Shown: positions 1 through 10,514, counted from the stretch's first letter. The stretch: DNA of 64,000 nt from Pararhodobacter aggregans (GCF_003075525.1 NZ_QDDR01000001.1:434001-498000), one strand, 5' to 3'. A program made the numbers and translations. The notes: generated by a model from the sequence alone, not told the origin.

Positions 1-1980
<1,980 letters not shown>

Positions 1981-2003
1981 TCTGACGCAGAGGAGGGCCA
2001 AAC

Positions 2004-2423
2004 ATGGCCGATACGATGCAATTCGACCTGGTCTCGCCCGAGCGGAAACTGCTCTCCGCGCAGGCGAGCGAGGTCCAGATCCCCGGCGCGGACGGTGAAC
2101 TGACGGCGATGCCCGGGCATTCGCCGCTGATCACCACGCTGCGGCCCGGGATCCTGAAGGTGACGGCGAACGGTCAGACGACCGAATTCGCCGTGACCGG
2201 CGGCTTCGCCGAGATCACGCCCGAAGGGGTGTCGGTCCTGGCCGAACGCTCGCTGCCCAAGGGGGAGGTCACGCAGGCGATCTACACCGATTGGGTGACC
2301 GAGGCGCATAAGGCCCACAAGGAGGCGCATCACACCGTGGTCGACGACGCAGCCAAGCTGCTGGCCGACATGGTGGCGATGGGCACGCATATCGGGCTCG
2401 ACCCGAATGTGGCGAACTTCTGA
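2004..2423 (+). CDS. atpC: F1-ATPase epsilon subunit
   Basis: A 139-residue epsilon subunit, part of the central stalk and an intrinsic regulator of ATP hydrolysis in many bacteria. The N-terminal beta-sandwich is recognisable from [20 protein letters not shown] and the [23 protein letters not shown] signature spread over residues 4-50, followed by a C-terminal helical part ([20 protein letters not shown]). In alphaproteobacteria the inhibitory role of epsilon is thought to be largely taken over by the zeta subunit, which is also in this window. A ribosome-binding site (GAGGAGGG) lies at 1990-1998. It is the last gene of the operon and is followed by a strong hairpin terminator. Confidence 0.97.
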   Translation: MADTMQFDLVSPERKLLSAQASEVQIPGADGELTAMPGHSPLITTLRPGILKVTANGQTTEFAVTGGFAEITPEGVSVLAERSLPKGEVTQAIYTDWVTEAHKAHKEAHHTVVDDAAKLLADMVAMGTHIGLDPNVANF

Positions 2424-2446
2424 GGCGACGCGCTTTGCAATGCTGA

Positions 2447-2476
2447 AAAGCCCCGCTCCGGCGGGGCTTTCGTTTT
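2447..2476 (+). terminator. Rho-independent terminator of the atp operon
   Basis: A perfect 10-bp stem AAAGCCCCGC / GCGGGGCTTT with loop TCCG is followed by CGTTTT. It begins 24 bases after the atpC stop codon and is the natural end of the atp transcript. Confidence 0.9.
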
Positions 2477-2480
2477 GGGG

Positions 2481-2825
2481 CGGGGGAGGGGTTTCGCCCT
2501 CGTTGCCCGCTGCCGCGGGCGCCTCGGGCGACCAGCGGCGCGGCGTGCCGCCGCGCCGAAACAGGAAGGGGGGCCGTCTGCCCCCCTCTTGGCCTGCGGC
2601 CAATTCACCCCCCGAGGATATTTGAAGAACGAAGATGGCGGGTTAACGCCCTCTTATTCTTCATCTTTGTTCCTGAAATATCCTCGGGGGTTTCTCAAGG
2701 GGGTGGAAAACCCCCTTGAGCGGGGGGTGAGCGGCGTCTCGGAAACGCGCCAGTGGCGCGCCTCTCGCCGCGAACGCCGCGCCCGTGGCGCGGCCGGGAG
2801 TCGAGGGGGCTGGCCTCCCCGCTTC
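2481..2825. repeat. Modular intergenic repeat, copy A (two inverted cores)
   Basis: This fills the gap between convergent atpC and prs; no gene is seen in it. A plus-strand core (CCCGAGGATATTTGAAGAAC at 2611-2630, then GAAGATG) comes first. A minus-strand core follows at 2662-2687. Next to the second core is a perfect hairpin, CTCAAGGGGG at 2694-2703 and CCCCCTTGAG at 2711-2720. Beyond it lie a weakened GCGCC hairpin near 2746-2758 and an 8-bp hairpin GCCGCGCC / GGCGCGGC at 2776-2794. The region 2661-2825, read on the minus strand, is nearly identical to copy B at 33390-33562. A further module, GGGGTTTCGCCCTCG near 2489, recurs at copies B and F. Confidence 0.85.
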
Positions 2826-2833
2826 CTGCAAGC

Positions 2834-3853
2834 TCAGCCGCGCGAGTAGAAGCCCTCGTAGATCGGCGTCAGGGTTTCCATGTCGAAGAGGGACGAGACC
2901 GAAGTGCCGTTCCAGGTATTCAGGATCGCCTGGGCGAACATCGGCGCGGTCGGCACGATGCGGATATTGGGCGTGGCCTTCACCGCTTCGGTCGGCTCGA
3001 TGGAATCGGTGATCACCAGCGTCTTCATCACCGAATTGCGGATCCGCTCGACCGCGGGGCCCGACAGCACGCCGTGGGTGATGTAGGAATGGACCTCGGT
3101 CGCGCCCGCGTCCATCAGCACCTCGGCCGCCTTGCACAGCGTGCCCGCGGTGTCGCAGATGTCGTCGACGATGATGCAGGCCTTGCCCTTCACATCGCCG
3201 ATCACCGTCATTTCGGCCACTTCGCCCGGCTTCTCGCGCCGCTTGTCGACGATCGACAGGGGCGCGTTGATCCGCTTGGCCAGTTCCCGGGCGCGGGCCA
3301 CGCCGCCGACGTCGGGCGAGACGACCATCAGGTCGCCCAGCCGGTCGCGGAAGGTGTGCAGCACGTCGAGCGCGAAGATCGGCGCGGCATAGAGGTTGTC
3401 GACGGGGATGTCGAAGAAGCCCTGGATCTGCGTCGCGTGCAGGTCCAGCGTCAGGATCCGGTCGACCCCGGCGCGGGTGATCAGGTTGGCCACCAGCTTG
3501 GCCGAGATGGGCGTCCGGGCCTTGGCGCGGCGGTCCTGGCGGGCGTAGCCGAAATAGGGGATCACGGCGGTGATCCGCGCCGCCGAGGAGCGTTTCAGCG
3601 CATCGGCGATGATCAGCAGTTCCATCAGGTTGTCGTTGGCCGGGTTCGAGGTCGGCTGGATGATGTACATATCCTCGCCGCGGACATTCTCGTAGACCTC
3701 GACGAAGATCTCCTGGTCGTTGAAGCGTTCGACCCGCGCGTCCACCAGGTTCACGCTCATGCCCCGGTGCAGCGACATGCGCCGGGCAATCGCCTTGGCC
3801 AGCGGCTTGTTGGCGTTGCCGGAAATCAGTTTCGGTTCGATCATGGTGGGCAT
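2834..3853 (-). CDS. prs: Ribose-phosphate pyrophosphokinase (PRPP synthetase)
   Basis: Makes 5-phosphoribosyl 1-pyrophosphate from ribose 5-phosphate and ATP, the entry compound for purine, pyrimidine, histidine, tryptophan and NAD synthesis. At 339 residues it is a normal class I enzyme with a short N-terminal extension. Visible motifs are the [12 protein letters not shown] segment, the catalytic flexible loop [13 protein letters not shown], the metal-binding [17 protein letters not shown] stretch, and the PRPP-binding loop [10 protein letters not shown] at about residues 229-238. The ATG at 3853 is chosen because GAGGA stands 4 bases before it; a second ATG at 3844 has no site. It is transcribed away from the isomerase gene at 3971, and its 3' end runs into repeat copy A. 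Confidence 0.97.
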   Translation of the reverse strand: MPTMIEPKLISGNANKPLAKAIARRMSLHRGMSVNLVDARVERFNDQEIFVEVYENVRGEDMYIIQPTSNPANDNLMELLIIADALKRSSAARITAVIPYFGYARQDRRAKARTPISAKLVANLITRAGVDRILTLDLHATQIQGFFDIPVDNLYAAPIFALDVLHTFRDRLGDLMVVSPDVGGVARARELAKRINAPLSIVDKRREKPGEVAEMTVIGDVKGKACIIVDDICDTAGTLCKAAEVLMDAGATEVHSYITHGVLSGPAVERIRNSVMKTLVITDSIEPTEAVKATPNIRIVPTAPMFAQAILNTWNGTSVSSLFDMETLTPIYEGFYSRG

Positions 3854-3895
3854 CGGGTCCTCGGCGGGGCAGGGGCTGCGGGGGGATTCGGCCGG

Positions 3896-3923
3896 TTGAC
3901 ACCGCTTATCACCCCGCTAGGGT
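3896..3923 (+). promoter_or_regulatory. Candidate promoter in the prs / isomerase divergent gap
   Basis: TTGACA at 3896-3901, a 16-base spacer and TAGGGT at 3918-3923 would start a transcript about 40 bases before the isomerase gene. The 117-base gap must also hold the leftward prs promoter; a TTTGCA-like -35 on the minus strand in the same bases is possible but less clear. Confidence 0.35.
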
Positions 3924-3970
3924 CTTGCAAACCCGAAGCCCCGGGCCTTGCCGACGGAAGCGCCGCACCG

Positions 3971-4570
3971 ATGCGACAGATTGACTTCTACCTCACCGTG
4001 ATCTCGCCCTGGACCTATCTGGCAGGCACTCGCCCGGCCGGGATTGCCGCCCGCCACGGCGCCCGGCTGCGCTACAAGCCGGTCGATCCGAGCGCGCTGT
4101 TCCAGCGCACCGGCGGTGTGGCACTGGCCGACCGGCATGACAGCCGCAAGGCCTATCGCCTGCAGGAACTGCGGCGGCAGGCGAAGAAGACCGGCCTGCC
4201 GCTGACTCTGCGGCCCGCTTTCGCCCCCACCAATCCCGCGCCCGCGGCCTATGCGATCATCGCCGCGCAGGAGGCGGGGGGCGGGGACCTCGACCAGCTG
4301 GTGCAGAGCCTCTTGCGTGCCTGCTGGGTCGAGGAGAAGAACGTCGCCGAGGACGAGGTCATCACCGAGGCGCTGGCCGCCGCGGGCTTCCCCAGGAGCC
4401 TGGCGATGTCGGGCATGCTGACCGGGGCCGAGCTTTACGGCCGCTTCCTGGAAGAGGCGGTCGCGGCCGGTGCCTTCGGCTTTCCCTTCTTTGTGGTCGA
4501 TGGCAGCGAGTGTTTCTGGGGCCAGGACCGGCTGGACGATCTGGACGCCTATCTGGCGGGTGAGCTTTGA
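3971..4570 (+). CDS. DsbA-fold isomerase, 2-hydroxychromene-2-carboxylate isomerase family
   Basis: A 199-residue protein of the thioredoxin/GST-kappa type family that includes the glutathione-dependent 2-hydroxychromene-2-carboxylate isomerase of naphthalene degradation. The start MRQIDFYLTVISPWTYLAG holds the family N-terminal pattern (FYxxxxSPWxYL), with Ser where the isomerase nucleophile lies. The C-terminal FGFPFFVVDGSECFWGQDRLDDL is the typical end (GxPxFxVDGxxFWGQDRL). Four-base-scale spacing to the next hydrolase suggests one transcript. In this lineage such genes often stand outside any naphthalene pathway, so the substrate is unknown; a general GST-like detoxification or isomerase role is an inference. 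Confidence 0.8.
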   Translation: MRQIDFYLTVISPWTYLAGTRPAGIAARHGARLRYKPVDPSALFQRTGGVALADRHDSRKAYRLQELRRQAKKTGLPLTLRPAFAPTNPAPAAYAIIAAQEAGGGDLDQLVQSLLRACWVEEKNVAEDEVITEALAAAGFPRSLAMSGMLTGAELYGRFLEEAVAAGAFGFPFFVVDGSECFWGQDRLDDLDAYLAGEL

Positions 4571-4572
4571 CC

Positions 4573-5397
4573 ATGCTGCATAGCCGGCGGCTGGGCACGC
4601 CCGGCGGCCTGCCCGCGCTGCTGGCGCATTGCTTCCTGGGTCACGGCGGCAGCTGGAAGCCGCTGGTCGAGGCGCTGCCGGTGCCCCTGGACGCGCTGGT
4701 GCCGGACCTGCCGGGCCACGGGCAAAGCCCGGCGCCCGCCGATCCCGGCGACTTCCACGCACTGACCGCGGCGGCGCTGGGGGCCTTGGTCACGCGGCCC
4801 TCGCTTCTGATCGGGCACAGCTTCGGTGCGGCCTCGCTGCTGCGCCACGCGCTGCACCACCCCGCCACGGTCACCGGCCTCGTGCTGATCGAGCCGGTGT
4901 TCTTCGCCGCCGCCGAGGGCGAGGCGGCCTATGAGCCCTATCGCGCCATCGAGACGCCGCTGCATGCCGCGGTGGCGCAGGGCGATCTGGCTCAGGCGGC
5001 GCGGCTGTTTCTGGCGCTGAACCCCGGCTCACCCGATTTCGACCGCCTGCCGCCCACGGCGCAGGCCGGGATGGCGGCGCAGATGCGGCTGGTCACGGCG
5101 ACCCGGGCGGGGCTGTTCGAGGACAGCGGCGGCCTGCTGCGTCCGGGTCTGATGGAGGGGTTCGACACGCCGGTGCTGGTCATCCTCGGGTCGGACACCA
5201 CGCCGATTTTTCGCGCTACCCTCAGGGGTTTGCAGGACCGTCTGCCTGACGTCACGGCAGCAACGATCCCCGGCGCGGGCCATATGGTGCCGCTGAGCCA
5301 TGCGCAGCCGACCGCCGCGGTCATCCACCAGTGGATGCGCGCCAAGGGGCTGGAGCCCGGTCTGGCCGAGGCAACGGAAAACCCCCACGTCAGATGA
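4573..5397 (+). CDS. Alpha/beta-fold hydrolase
   Basis: A 274-residue alpha/beta hydrolase. The nucleophile elbow is GHSFGA with Ser at about residue 83; the oxyanion region is HCFLGHGGSWKPL near the start (an HGxxG-like turn), and the probable catalytic His is in GAGHMVPLSH near residue 242. The probable acid is the Asp of LGSDTTP near 210. There is no signal peptide, so it should be cytoplasmic. ATG at 4573 starts 2 bases after the upstream stop; a TTG at 4567 overlaps that stop and is an alternative. It is cotranscribed with the isomerase. The substrate cannot be told from sequence; MhpC/BioH-type esterases and lactonases share this pattern. Confidence 0.85.
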   Translation: MLHSRRLGTPGGLPALLAHCFLGHGGSWKPLVEALPVPLDALVPDLPGHGQSPAPADPGDFHALTAAALGALVTRPSLLIGHSFGAASLLRHALHHPATVTGLVLIEPVFFAAAEGEAAYEPYRAIETPLHAAVAQGDLAQAARLFLALNPGSPDFDRLPPTAQAGMAAQMRLVTATRAGLFEDSGGLLRPGLMEGFDTPVLVILGSDTTPIFRATLRGLQDRLPDVTAATIPGAGHMVPLSHAQPTAAVIHQWMRAKGLEPGLAEATENPHVR

Positions 5398-5411
5398 CGC
5401 GGGGGTTTTCC
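5376..5411. terminator. Bidirectional terminator between convergent genes
   Basis: GGAAAACCCCC (5376-5386) pairs with GGGGGTTTTCC (5401-5411), extended by a further imperfect ACGT/ACGC step. It has A-runs on one side and T-runs on the other, so it can end both transcripts. It overlaps the last codons of the hydrolase. Confidence 0.8.
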
Positions 5412-5443
5412 AGAACGTCGCCCCCGGAGGGGCGCGTCGATAA

Positions 5444-5764
5444 TCAGGCAGCTTCGGCCTGCTGAGCGGCCATGCGGCGCTCGCTTTCCTCGCGCGACAG
5501 CGCGACCGAGGTGCGCACACCCGCGGCAACGAATTGCATGAGGCCGTTCACCACCCGCTCGTTGGGGTCGATCCCGGCGCAGGTCAGCACCTCACGGCCA
5601 TCGCGCGAGCGCGCCCAGCGGGCGATCTGCTCGGGACCATTGCCGTATTTCTTGTCGTCGGCGATTGCGTCGTCCAGCGCGGCCAGGACGACCGCCGCGA
5701 ACAGTTTGCGCGCACGCTGGCCCTGCTCGTGATTGTAGGCCGAGGCGTCCACGGAGTCGAACAT
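5444..5764 (-). CDS. Small conserved protein, DUF6280-like
   Basis: A 106-residue, soluble, Ala- and charge-rich protein of unknown function. The central part (NEQG-like HEQGQRARKLFAAVVLAALD, then DDAIADDKKYGNGPEQIARW and REVLTCAGIDPNERVV) is highly conserved among Rhodobacterales as I remember it, and I associate it with DUF6280; that name is from memory. The ATG at 5764 (MFDSVDASAY) is preferred over an upstream ATG at 5860 because the extra 32 residues look non-coding and cover the promoter gap. It is divergent from efp and convergent with the hydrolase. No catalytic motif is visible. Confidence 0.75.
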   Translation of the reverse strand: MFDSVDASAYNHEQGQRARKLFAAVVLAALDDAIADDKKYGNGPEQIARWARSRDGREVLTCAGIDPNERVVNGLMQFVAAGVRTSVALSREESERRMAAQQAEAA

Positions 5765-5917
5765 GTTACCGTCCTTATTCTTGCTCTTGCATTTTCGTGC
5801 GTCCGCCTCTTTACCGATAACAGGTTGCGATTCGCTACCGATTTGTTGCATGCCCGTCATGCATTTTACGCATGGCTGTCACGGGGCGTGCGGTCGGCTG
5901 TGACCGCATCTCGTTGG

Positions 5918-5946
5918 CTTGCGCGGGTGGACCCCGCAAGATATAG
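5918..5946 (+). promoter_or_regulatory. Candidate efp promoter
   Basis: CTTGCG at 5918-5923, 17 bases, then ATATAG at 5941-5946. This lies 45 bases before the efp start and matches the CTTGC-type -35 seen at other promoters in the window. Confidence 0.55.
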
Positions 5947-5990
5947 GCTTGGTCCACGCGATCTCAACGTCTCCCCCCAAGAGTTTTCCC

Positions 5991-6554
5991 ATGGCCAAGA
6001 TCAATGGCAACGAAATCCGGCCCGGCAACGTGCTGGAGCATGACGGCGGCCTGTGGGTCGCGGTGAAGGTCAATATCGTGAAGCCCGGCAAGGGCGGCGC
6101 CTTTGCCCAGGTGGAGATGAAGAACCTCCGCGACGGCCGCAAGCTGAACGAGCGCTTCCGGTCCGAGGACAAGGTCGATGAGGTCCGGCTCGAACGCAAG
6201 GACCAGCAATTCCTCTTCGAGGCCGACGGCATGCTGACCTTCATGGACAGCGAGAGCTTCGAGCAGATCGAACTGCCCGCCGACCTGCTGGGCGACCGCC
6301 GCCCCTTCCTGCAGGACGGCATGACCGTGGCCGTGGAATATTACGGCGACGAGGCGCTGAACGTGACGCTGCCGCAGAAGGTGATCTGCAAGGTGGTCGA
6401 GACCGAGCCGGTGCTGAACGGCCAGACCGCGGCGAAAAGCTACAAGCCCGCGATCCTCGACAACGGGATCCGGCTGATGGTGCCGCCCTTCATCGGCCAG
6501 GACGAGGATATCGTCGTCCATACCGAGACCTTCGAATATTCCGAGCGCGCCTGA
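5991..6554 (+). CDS. efp: Elongation factor P
   Basis: A 187-residue EF-P, which binds ribosomes stalled at polyproline between the P and E sites and stimulates peptide-bond formation. Three beta-barrel domains are recognisable. The start [20 protein letters not shown] is the KOW-like domain. The loop KPGKGGAF near residues 32-39 carries the lysine that is modified by EpmA-type enzymes in many bacteria. The [17 protein letters not shown] region begins the C-terminal part, and the end is [14 protein letters not shown]. The start at 5991 removes a 24-residue upstream extension that is not EF-P-like. It is followed after 3 bases by the META-domain gene. Confidence 0.97.
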   Translation: MAKINGNEIRPGNVLEHDGGLWVAVKVNIVKPGKGGAFAQVEMKNLRDGRKLNERFRSEDKVDEVRLERKDQQFLFEADGMLTFMDSESFEQIELPADLLGDRRPFLQDGMTVAVEYYGDEALNVTLPQKVICKVVETEPVLNGQTAAKSYKPAILDNGIRLMVPPFIGQDEDIVVHTETFEYSERA

Positions 6555-6557
6555 GCG

Positions 6558-6953
6558 ATGCGGCGCCTGCTGCCCCTGATCGTGGCGCTTCTGGCGACCC
6601 CGGCCATGGCAGAGGTGCCGCGCCTCTCGCCCGAGGGGGAGTGGCTGGCCAGCCTTGTCGGGCCGCTCGACCTGACGGCTGAAGACGGGGTGGTGCTGCG
6701 GTTCACCAAGGGCCGGATCGCGGGCTCGGCCGGGTGCAACCGGTTCTTCGGCGGCTATTCCCTGATGCCGGGCATGAGCTTTGACGGCATCGGCACCACG
6801 CGCATGGCCTGTACCGGCCGCCGGGCCGAGGTCGAGGCGGCCTTCCTCGCCGCGCTGGCCCAGGTCAACGACTGGCGGCTGGGCGAGGATGACAGCCTGG
6901 AGCTGCTTCTCGACGGTGACGCCTTGCTGCGCGCTTTCCCCGTCGCGCAATGA
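6558..6953 (+). CDS. META-domain secreted protein (HslJ-like)
   Basis: A 131-residue protein with a cleavable signal peptide (MRRLLPLIVALLATPAMA, cut after AMA). A META domain follows, recognised by the GSAGCNRFFGGYSL core near residues 54-67 and TTRMACTGRRAEVEAAFLAAL near 78-98. In this family the paired Cys of GCN and ACT probably form a disulfide. HslJ of E. coli is linked to novobiocin resistance; the molecular function is unclear. It sits 3 bases after efp and 7 before the phosphatidyltransferase gene, so the three are probably one operon. Location is periplasm or outer surface. Confidence 0.8.
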   Translation: MRRLLPLIVALLATPAMAEVPRLSPEGEWLASLVGPLDLTAEDGVVLRFTKGRIAGSAGCNRFFGGYSLMPGMSFDGIGTTRMACTGRRAEVEAAFLAALAQVNDWRLGEDDSLELLLDGDALLRAFPVAQ

Positions 6954-6960
6954 GCGCGCG

Positions 6961-7575
6961 ATGCTGGACCGCTATCTCCGCCCGCTGATCGACCCGCCGC
7001 TGAACTGGCTGGGCCGGGCGCTGGCCCGGGCCGGGATCGGGGCGAATGCGGTGACGCTGGCGGGGCTGCTGCTGGGGCTGGGCGCGGCGCTGGCCATCGC
7101 CTGGGGGGCGCCGCTGGTCGGGCTGGGGCTGATCCTGGCCTCGCGGCTGGCGGATGGGCTGGACGGGGCCGTGGCGCGGGCCACGCGGCTTTCGGACTTG
7201 GGCGGGTTCCTCGATATCGTCGCGGATTTCATCTTCTACGCCGCCGTGCCGCTGGGTTTCGTTCTGGCCGATCCCGGGGCGAATGCCGTGGCGGGTGCGG
7301 CGCTGATCGCCAGCTTCTACGTCAATGCCGCGACCTTTCTCGGCTTCTCCATCCTCGCCGCCAAGCGCGGCCTTTCGACCGAGGCGCGCGGCCGCAAGTC
7401 CTGGTATCACGCCGGCGGGTTGCTGGAGGGGAGCGAGACCATCGCCTTCTTCCTGGCCTTCTGCCTCTGGCCCGCGGCCTTCGCGCCGCTGGCCTGGGCC
7501 TTTGCCGCGCTGACGCTGGTCACGGCGGCGGGGCGGGTGGCGCAGGCCGCCGCCGAGTTCGGCGGGCGGGATTAA
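6961..7575 (+). CDS. CDP-alcohol phosphatidyltransferase family membrane protein
   Basis: A 204-residue integral membrane enzyme that transfers a phosphatidyl group from a CDP-activated lipid to an alcohol. The family signature D-x2-DG-x2-AR-x8-G-x3-D-x3-D is complete in DGLDGAVARATRLSDLGG followed by FLDIVAD, at about residues 63-87; the Asp residues bind the divalent metals. About six hydrophobic segments flank it. The acceptor alcohol is not told by the motif. The neighbouring acyltransferase 3 and PAP2 genes suggest envelope-lipid work. The stop codon shares the bases TTAA (7572-7575) with the stop of the convergent acyltransferase gene, an unusually tight arrangement with no room for a terminator. 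Confidence 0.85.
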   Translation: MLDRYLRPLIDPPLNWLGRALARAGIGANAVTLAGLLLGLGAALAIAWGAPLVGLGLILASRLADGLDGAVARATRLSDLGGFLDIVADFIFYAAVPLGFVLADPGANAVAGAALIASFYVNAATFLGFSILAAKRGLSTEARGRKSWYHAGGLLEGSETIAFFLAFCLWPAAFAPLAWAFAALTLVTAAGRVAQAAAEFGGRD

Positions 7576-8579
7576 CGGCGCCCGTCGGGGCGGGCCCAGG
7601 CCTCGGCCGTTTCCTCGCGCTGACGCAGGAACCGCCGCATCTCGCGCCACAGCAGGCGGCCCAGCAGGGTCAGCAGGATCGGCCCGGCGACGCCCAGCAC
7701 CATCATCGCCGCCATCGAGGTCAGGCCCAGCGACAGCGCCCCCAGCAGCACCAGATAATGCAGGAAATAGAGCGCCATCGACAGTTTCCCCAGCCGTCGC
7801 GTCCAATCCGGCAGATCGAGCCGCAGCATCGCCATCATCAGCGTCACGCTGAAGGCCATGGCCAGCGGCGGGAATTCCGGCGGCGCGGCAGGGCTGAGGC
7901 CGAAGGCCGTGAGCGAGAGCCAGGCCTCGGCCAGGCGCAGCGCCGCCAGGACGCCCAGCAGCAGCCACAGGGGCAGCGCCGCGGGCATCCAGTCGCGGCC
8001 GTCGCGATGAATCTTGTCGGCCAGCAGGAAACCGAGCGCGGCATAGGGGTATTCGACGAAGATCCCGTTGCGGTAGACGTTGAGCGGCAGGTCGACCGGC
8101 GTGAAGAAGTCGATGCCCTGCAGCGCGGCACCGGTAAACAGCAACGCGACCGCCGAACCCAGCAGCCAGCGGCGCTGCGCCACCGGGTCGGGAACCAGCC
8201 GCACGACCGCGGCGATCATCAGGACCGCGACAATCAGCGCCGCCATGTACCAAAGGTGCAGCGGCCCCACGACCAGACGGCCCAGCAGATGCAGGATGTC
8301 CGGTTCGCTCATGACCCAGACGGGGCCGTAGATCAGGCACCACATCAGATAGGCGCCGCTCATGAGCATCAGCCAGGGCCGGGTCCGGCCACGACGGCTG
8401 GTGGCGTGGAACAGAAAGCCCGAGACCAGCGCGAAGGTCGGCACCGCGGCGCGGACCAGCCCTTGCCCGAAGAGATAGGCCGCGGTGCTGTAATGCTGTC
8501 CGATCAGCACGGAATGCGCCCAGACCACGCCGAGGGCGAGCAGGAATTTCAGCACATCTATGGACGGCAGGCGGGTCAT
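7572..8579 (-). CDS. Acyltransferase 3 family membrane protein (OafA/YrhL type)
   Basis: A 335-residue polytopic protein with about ten membrane helices, of the family that moves acyl groups (often acetyl or succinyl) onto sugars of polysaccharides, LPS or glycolipids across the cytoplasmic membrane. The N-terminus MTRLPSIDVLKFLLALGVV with WAH holds the conserved helix-1 pattern with the catalytic His. LVSGFLF and the later LYFLHYLVLL are also family-like. The start at 8579 is chosen at MTRLPSID, because the 17 residues upstream lack family similarity. It has the same orientation as the PAP2 and TetR genes to its right, with 88 bases to PAP2. The substrate is unknown. Confidence 0.8.
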   Translation of the reverse strand: MTRLPSIDVLKFLLALGVVWAHSVLIGQHYSTAAYLFGQGLVRAAVPTFALVSGFLFHATSRRGRTRPWLMLMSGAYLMWCLIYGPVWVMSEPDILHLLGRLVVGPLHLWYMAALIVAVLMIAAVVRLVPDPVAQRRWLLGSAVALLFTGAALQGIDFFTPVDLPLNVYRNGIFVEYPYAALGFLLADKIHRDGRDWMPAALPLWLLLGVLAALRLAEAWLSLTAFGLSPAAPPEFPPLAMAFSVTLMMAMLRLDLPDWTRRLGKLSMALYFLHYLVLLGALSLGLTSMAAMMVLGVAGPILLTLLGRLLWREMRRFLRQREETAEAWARPDGRR

Positions 8580-8667
8580 TCGGCCGGAATGCCCGCCGAA
8601 AATGGCATCACTGGGGAAGAGATGTGGCAACTCGCGGTTGCAGGGGCGCCAATGGCTGCGCGGTCGC

Positions 8668-9684
8668 CTATTCGGCCGGGTCGGCGGCAGGGTGCCAGCC
8701 GCGCGTCGGCGCAGCCTCGGGCGGGCGGAACCGCGCCAGCCGCCGCAGGCCGGCCCAGAGCCCGGCGATGAGCAGGATCGAGACGTAGCCGTCGATGGCG
8801 TAGTGATACCCGCTCCAGACCGAGAGGATCAGGATCGTCCCGGCGAAGATCCCGGCCGGGATCGCCAGCAGGAGCGAGCGCTCGGCGCAATAGAGCGCCA
8901 CCACCGTCGCCACCGCCACATGCACCGAGGGAAAGGCCGACAGGCCGGTTCCGAACCCCTCGCGACCGGCGGCGTACATGCTCCACAGATGCTGTTGCAG
9001 GGCGCCCATGACCGTGCCGTCCAGACCCGCGTCCTGCAGGTTGCGGGTCAGCGCCGCAAAGCGGGTGCTGTCATAGAAGCGGTCATGGAACACCGGCCCC
9101 ACCGACATGCCCATCAGCGCCACGACATTGCCCATTCCGATCCAGGCCACCGTATAGAGCACCAGAAAGCGGCGCACGCGCCGGGGTTCCTCGTCCCCCG
9201 CCAGCAGGATCACCGGGAAGAGGACGGCGAGGATCAGCCAGGGCCCCTGATAGAGCGGCGTCAGCCGGACCAGCAGCCGGTCGCCCAGCAATTGCTCCAG
9301 CACCCGCCAGGGGTCGGTATCGCCATGCAGCCAGGCATCGAGCGCGGTGAGCGAGGGATCGGCGTAATAGGGCACGATCTGCGGCATCGTCGTCTTGACC
9401 AGGGTGAAGCCGACATGCAGCGCCAGCACCGCGCCGAAGACCAGCCCCAGCCGCCGCATCGCCATCCCCGGCGCCGCGCCGCGCCGCCTTTCGGTCCTGA
9501 GTGCCCAGAGCGAGACCAGCGCCACCATCGCCCAGAGCCCGTAGAGCGGCATGTCGATGTCGCCGCCCATCGCGGCCAGAAAATCCTCGAGCACATTGTC
9601 GCGAAAGCTGACGGCCAGCCCCAGGGCCACGGCCGCATAGGTCAGCGCGAAACGGAAAAAGGCAGCAGCGGGAAAGACCGGCAT
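8668..9684 (-). CDS. PAP2-superfamily membrane phosphatase/transferase, inositolphosphorylceramide-synthase-like
   Basis: A 338-residue polytopic protein. The catalytic motifs are SAFPSVHVAVAT (near residues 249-260) and SGYHYAIDGYVS (near 291-302). This is the SxxPSxH and HYxxD pair of PAP2 enzymes in the form seen in inositolphosphorylceramide synthases, rather than the SGH form of plain phosphatidate phosphatases. The expected reaction is release or transfer of a phospho-head group from a lipid at the periplasmic face. It lies downstream of a TetR gene on the same strand, with a palindrome in the gap. Whether it phosphorylates, dephosphorylates or transfers is not decidable here. Confidence 0.75.
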   Translation of the reverse strand: MPVFPAAAFFRFALTYAAVALGLAVSFRDNVLEDFLAAMGGDIDMPLYGLWAMVALVSLWALRTERRRGAAPGMAMRRLGLVFGAVLALHVGFTLVKTTMPQIVPYYADPSLTALDAWLHGDTDPWRVLEQLLGDRLLVRLTPLYQGPWLILAVLFPVILLAGDEEPRRVRRFLVLYTVAWIGMGNVVALMGMSVGPVFHDRFYDSTRFAALTRNLQDAGLDGTVMGALQQHLWSMYAAGREGFGTGLSAFPSVHVAVATVVALYCAERSLLLAIPAGIFAGTILILSVWSGYHYAIDGYVSILLIAGLWAGLRRLARFRPPEAAPTRGWHPAADPAE

Positions 9685-9701
9685 TTCAACTCGACAGGGT
9701 G

Positions 9702-9713
9702 TTCCGGCCGGAA
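9702..9713. promoter_or_regulatory. Palindrome upstream of the PAP2 gene (possible TetR operator)
   Basis: TTCCGGCCGGAA is a perfect 12-bp palindrome, flanked by GGTG and CACC, located 18-29 bases before the PAP2 start codon and downstream of a tetR-type gene on the same strand. An operator for that regulator is a reasonable but untested reading. Confidence 0.3.
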
Positions 9714-9812
9714 ATCACCGGCAGGCGCCGAGCATTCGCCGTCCCGGGGCCGGACGGCAAGGGGGCGCGTGCAGGGATCGGCGGAATTTCCCGCATGGCG
9801 GGTGGGGCGCGT

Positions 9813-10427
9813 TCAGTCGCCCGCGATCAGCCCCAGTCCGCGCAGGTAGATGCCGATCCCGGCCTCCAGCAATTCCTCGGGTGTGAAAGGGGTGCGGGCG
9901 CCGGGCTTGCCGCGGGCGTAGAGTTCGACAATCCCGTGACTCATCGCCGTGATATGCGCCGAGAACATCGCCGCGGGCGGGCGCCTGTCGGCCGGGATCC
10001 GGGCCGAAAGCGCACCGGCGGCACTGGTCAGCACCCGGTTGGCGCGTTCGGCGGCGCGGGCCAGTTCCGGCGTCTGGCCGGGGGCGATGCCCGATTCGAA
10101 CATCGCCATGTAATGGCCGGGATATTTGCGGGCGAAGGCCAGATAGGCCCGGCCCACCGCCTCGAACGCGGCCAGCGGCGAGGGCTTGCCGTCGTTATAG
10201 GCGTAATCCAGCACATCGGCGAACAGCTCGTAGCCCTGGGTCGCCACCTCGGCGATCAGGTCCTCGCGCCCCGAGAAATGCCGGTAGGGCGCCGCGGCCG
10301 AGACCTCGGCCCGTTTCGCCGCCTCGGCCATGGTGAAGCCGGTCGGCCCCTTCTCGGCGATGAGGTCCAGCGCCGCCTCGACCAGGGCCTGGCGCAGATT
10401 TCCGTGGTGATAGCCGCGTTTGCTCAT
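9813..10427 (-). CDS. TetR-family transcriptional regulator
   Basis: A 204-residue regulator. The N-terminal helix-turn-helix is clear: LVEAALDLIAEKGPTGFTMAEAAKRAEVSAAAPYRHFSGREDLIAEVA at residues 14-61, with SAAAPYRHF as the recognition part. The C-terminal ligand domain contains the GHYMAMFESG segment found in TetR proteins with a WHG-type C-terminal domain. It is upstream of the PAP2 gene on the same strand, 128 bases away, and may control it and the acyltransferase. It is convergent with nothing; its 5' side faces the SRP RNA promoter. The ligand is unknown. Confidence 0.85.
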   Translation of the reverse strand: MSKRGYHHGNLRQALVEAALDLIAEKGPTGFTMAEAAKRAEVSAAAPYRHFSGREDLIAEVATQGYELFADVLDYAYNDGKPSPLAAFEAVGRAYLAFARKYPGHYMAMFESGIAPGQTPELARAAERANRVLTSAAGALSARIPADRRPPAAMFSAHITAMSHGIVELYARGKPGARTPFTPEELLEAGIGIYLRGLGLIAGD

Positions 10428-10514
10428 CGGGTCCGATCCGGCGCGCGCCGGGCGCGGGGAAGGGCGAGTATCGCAGATGCCGCCCCGCTGGCAACCGGCG
10501 CCGCGCGCAGGGCC

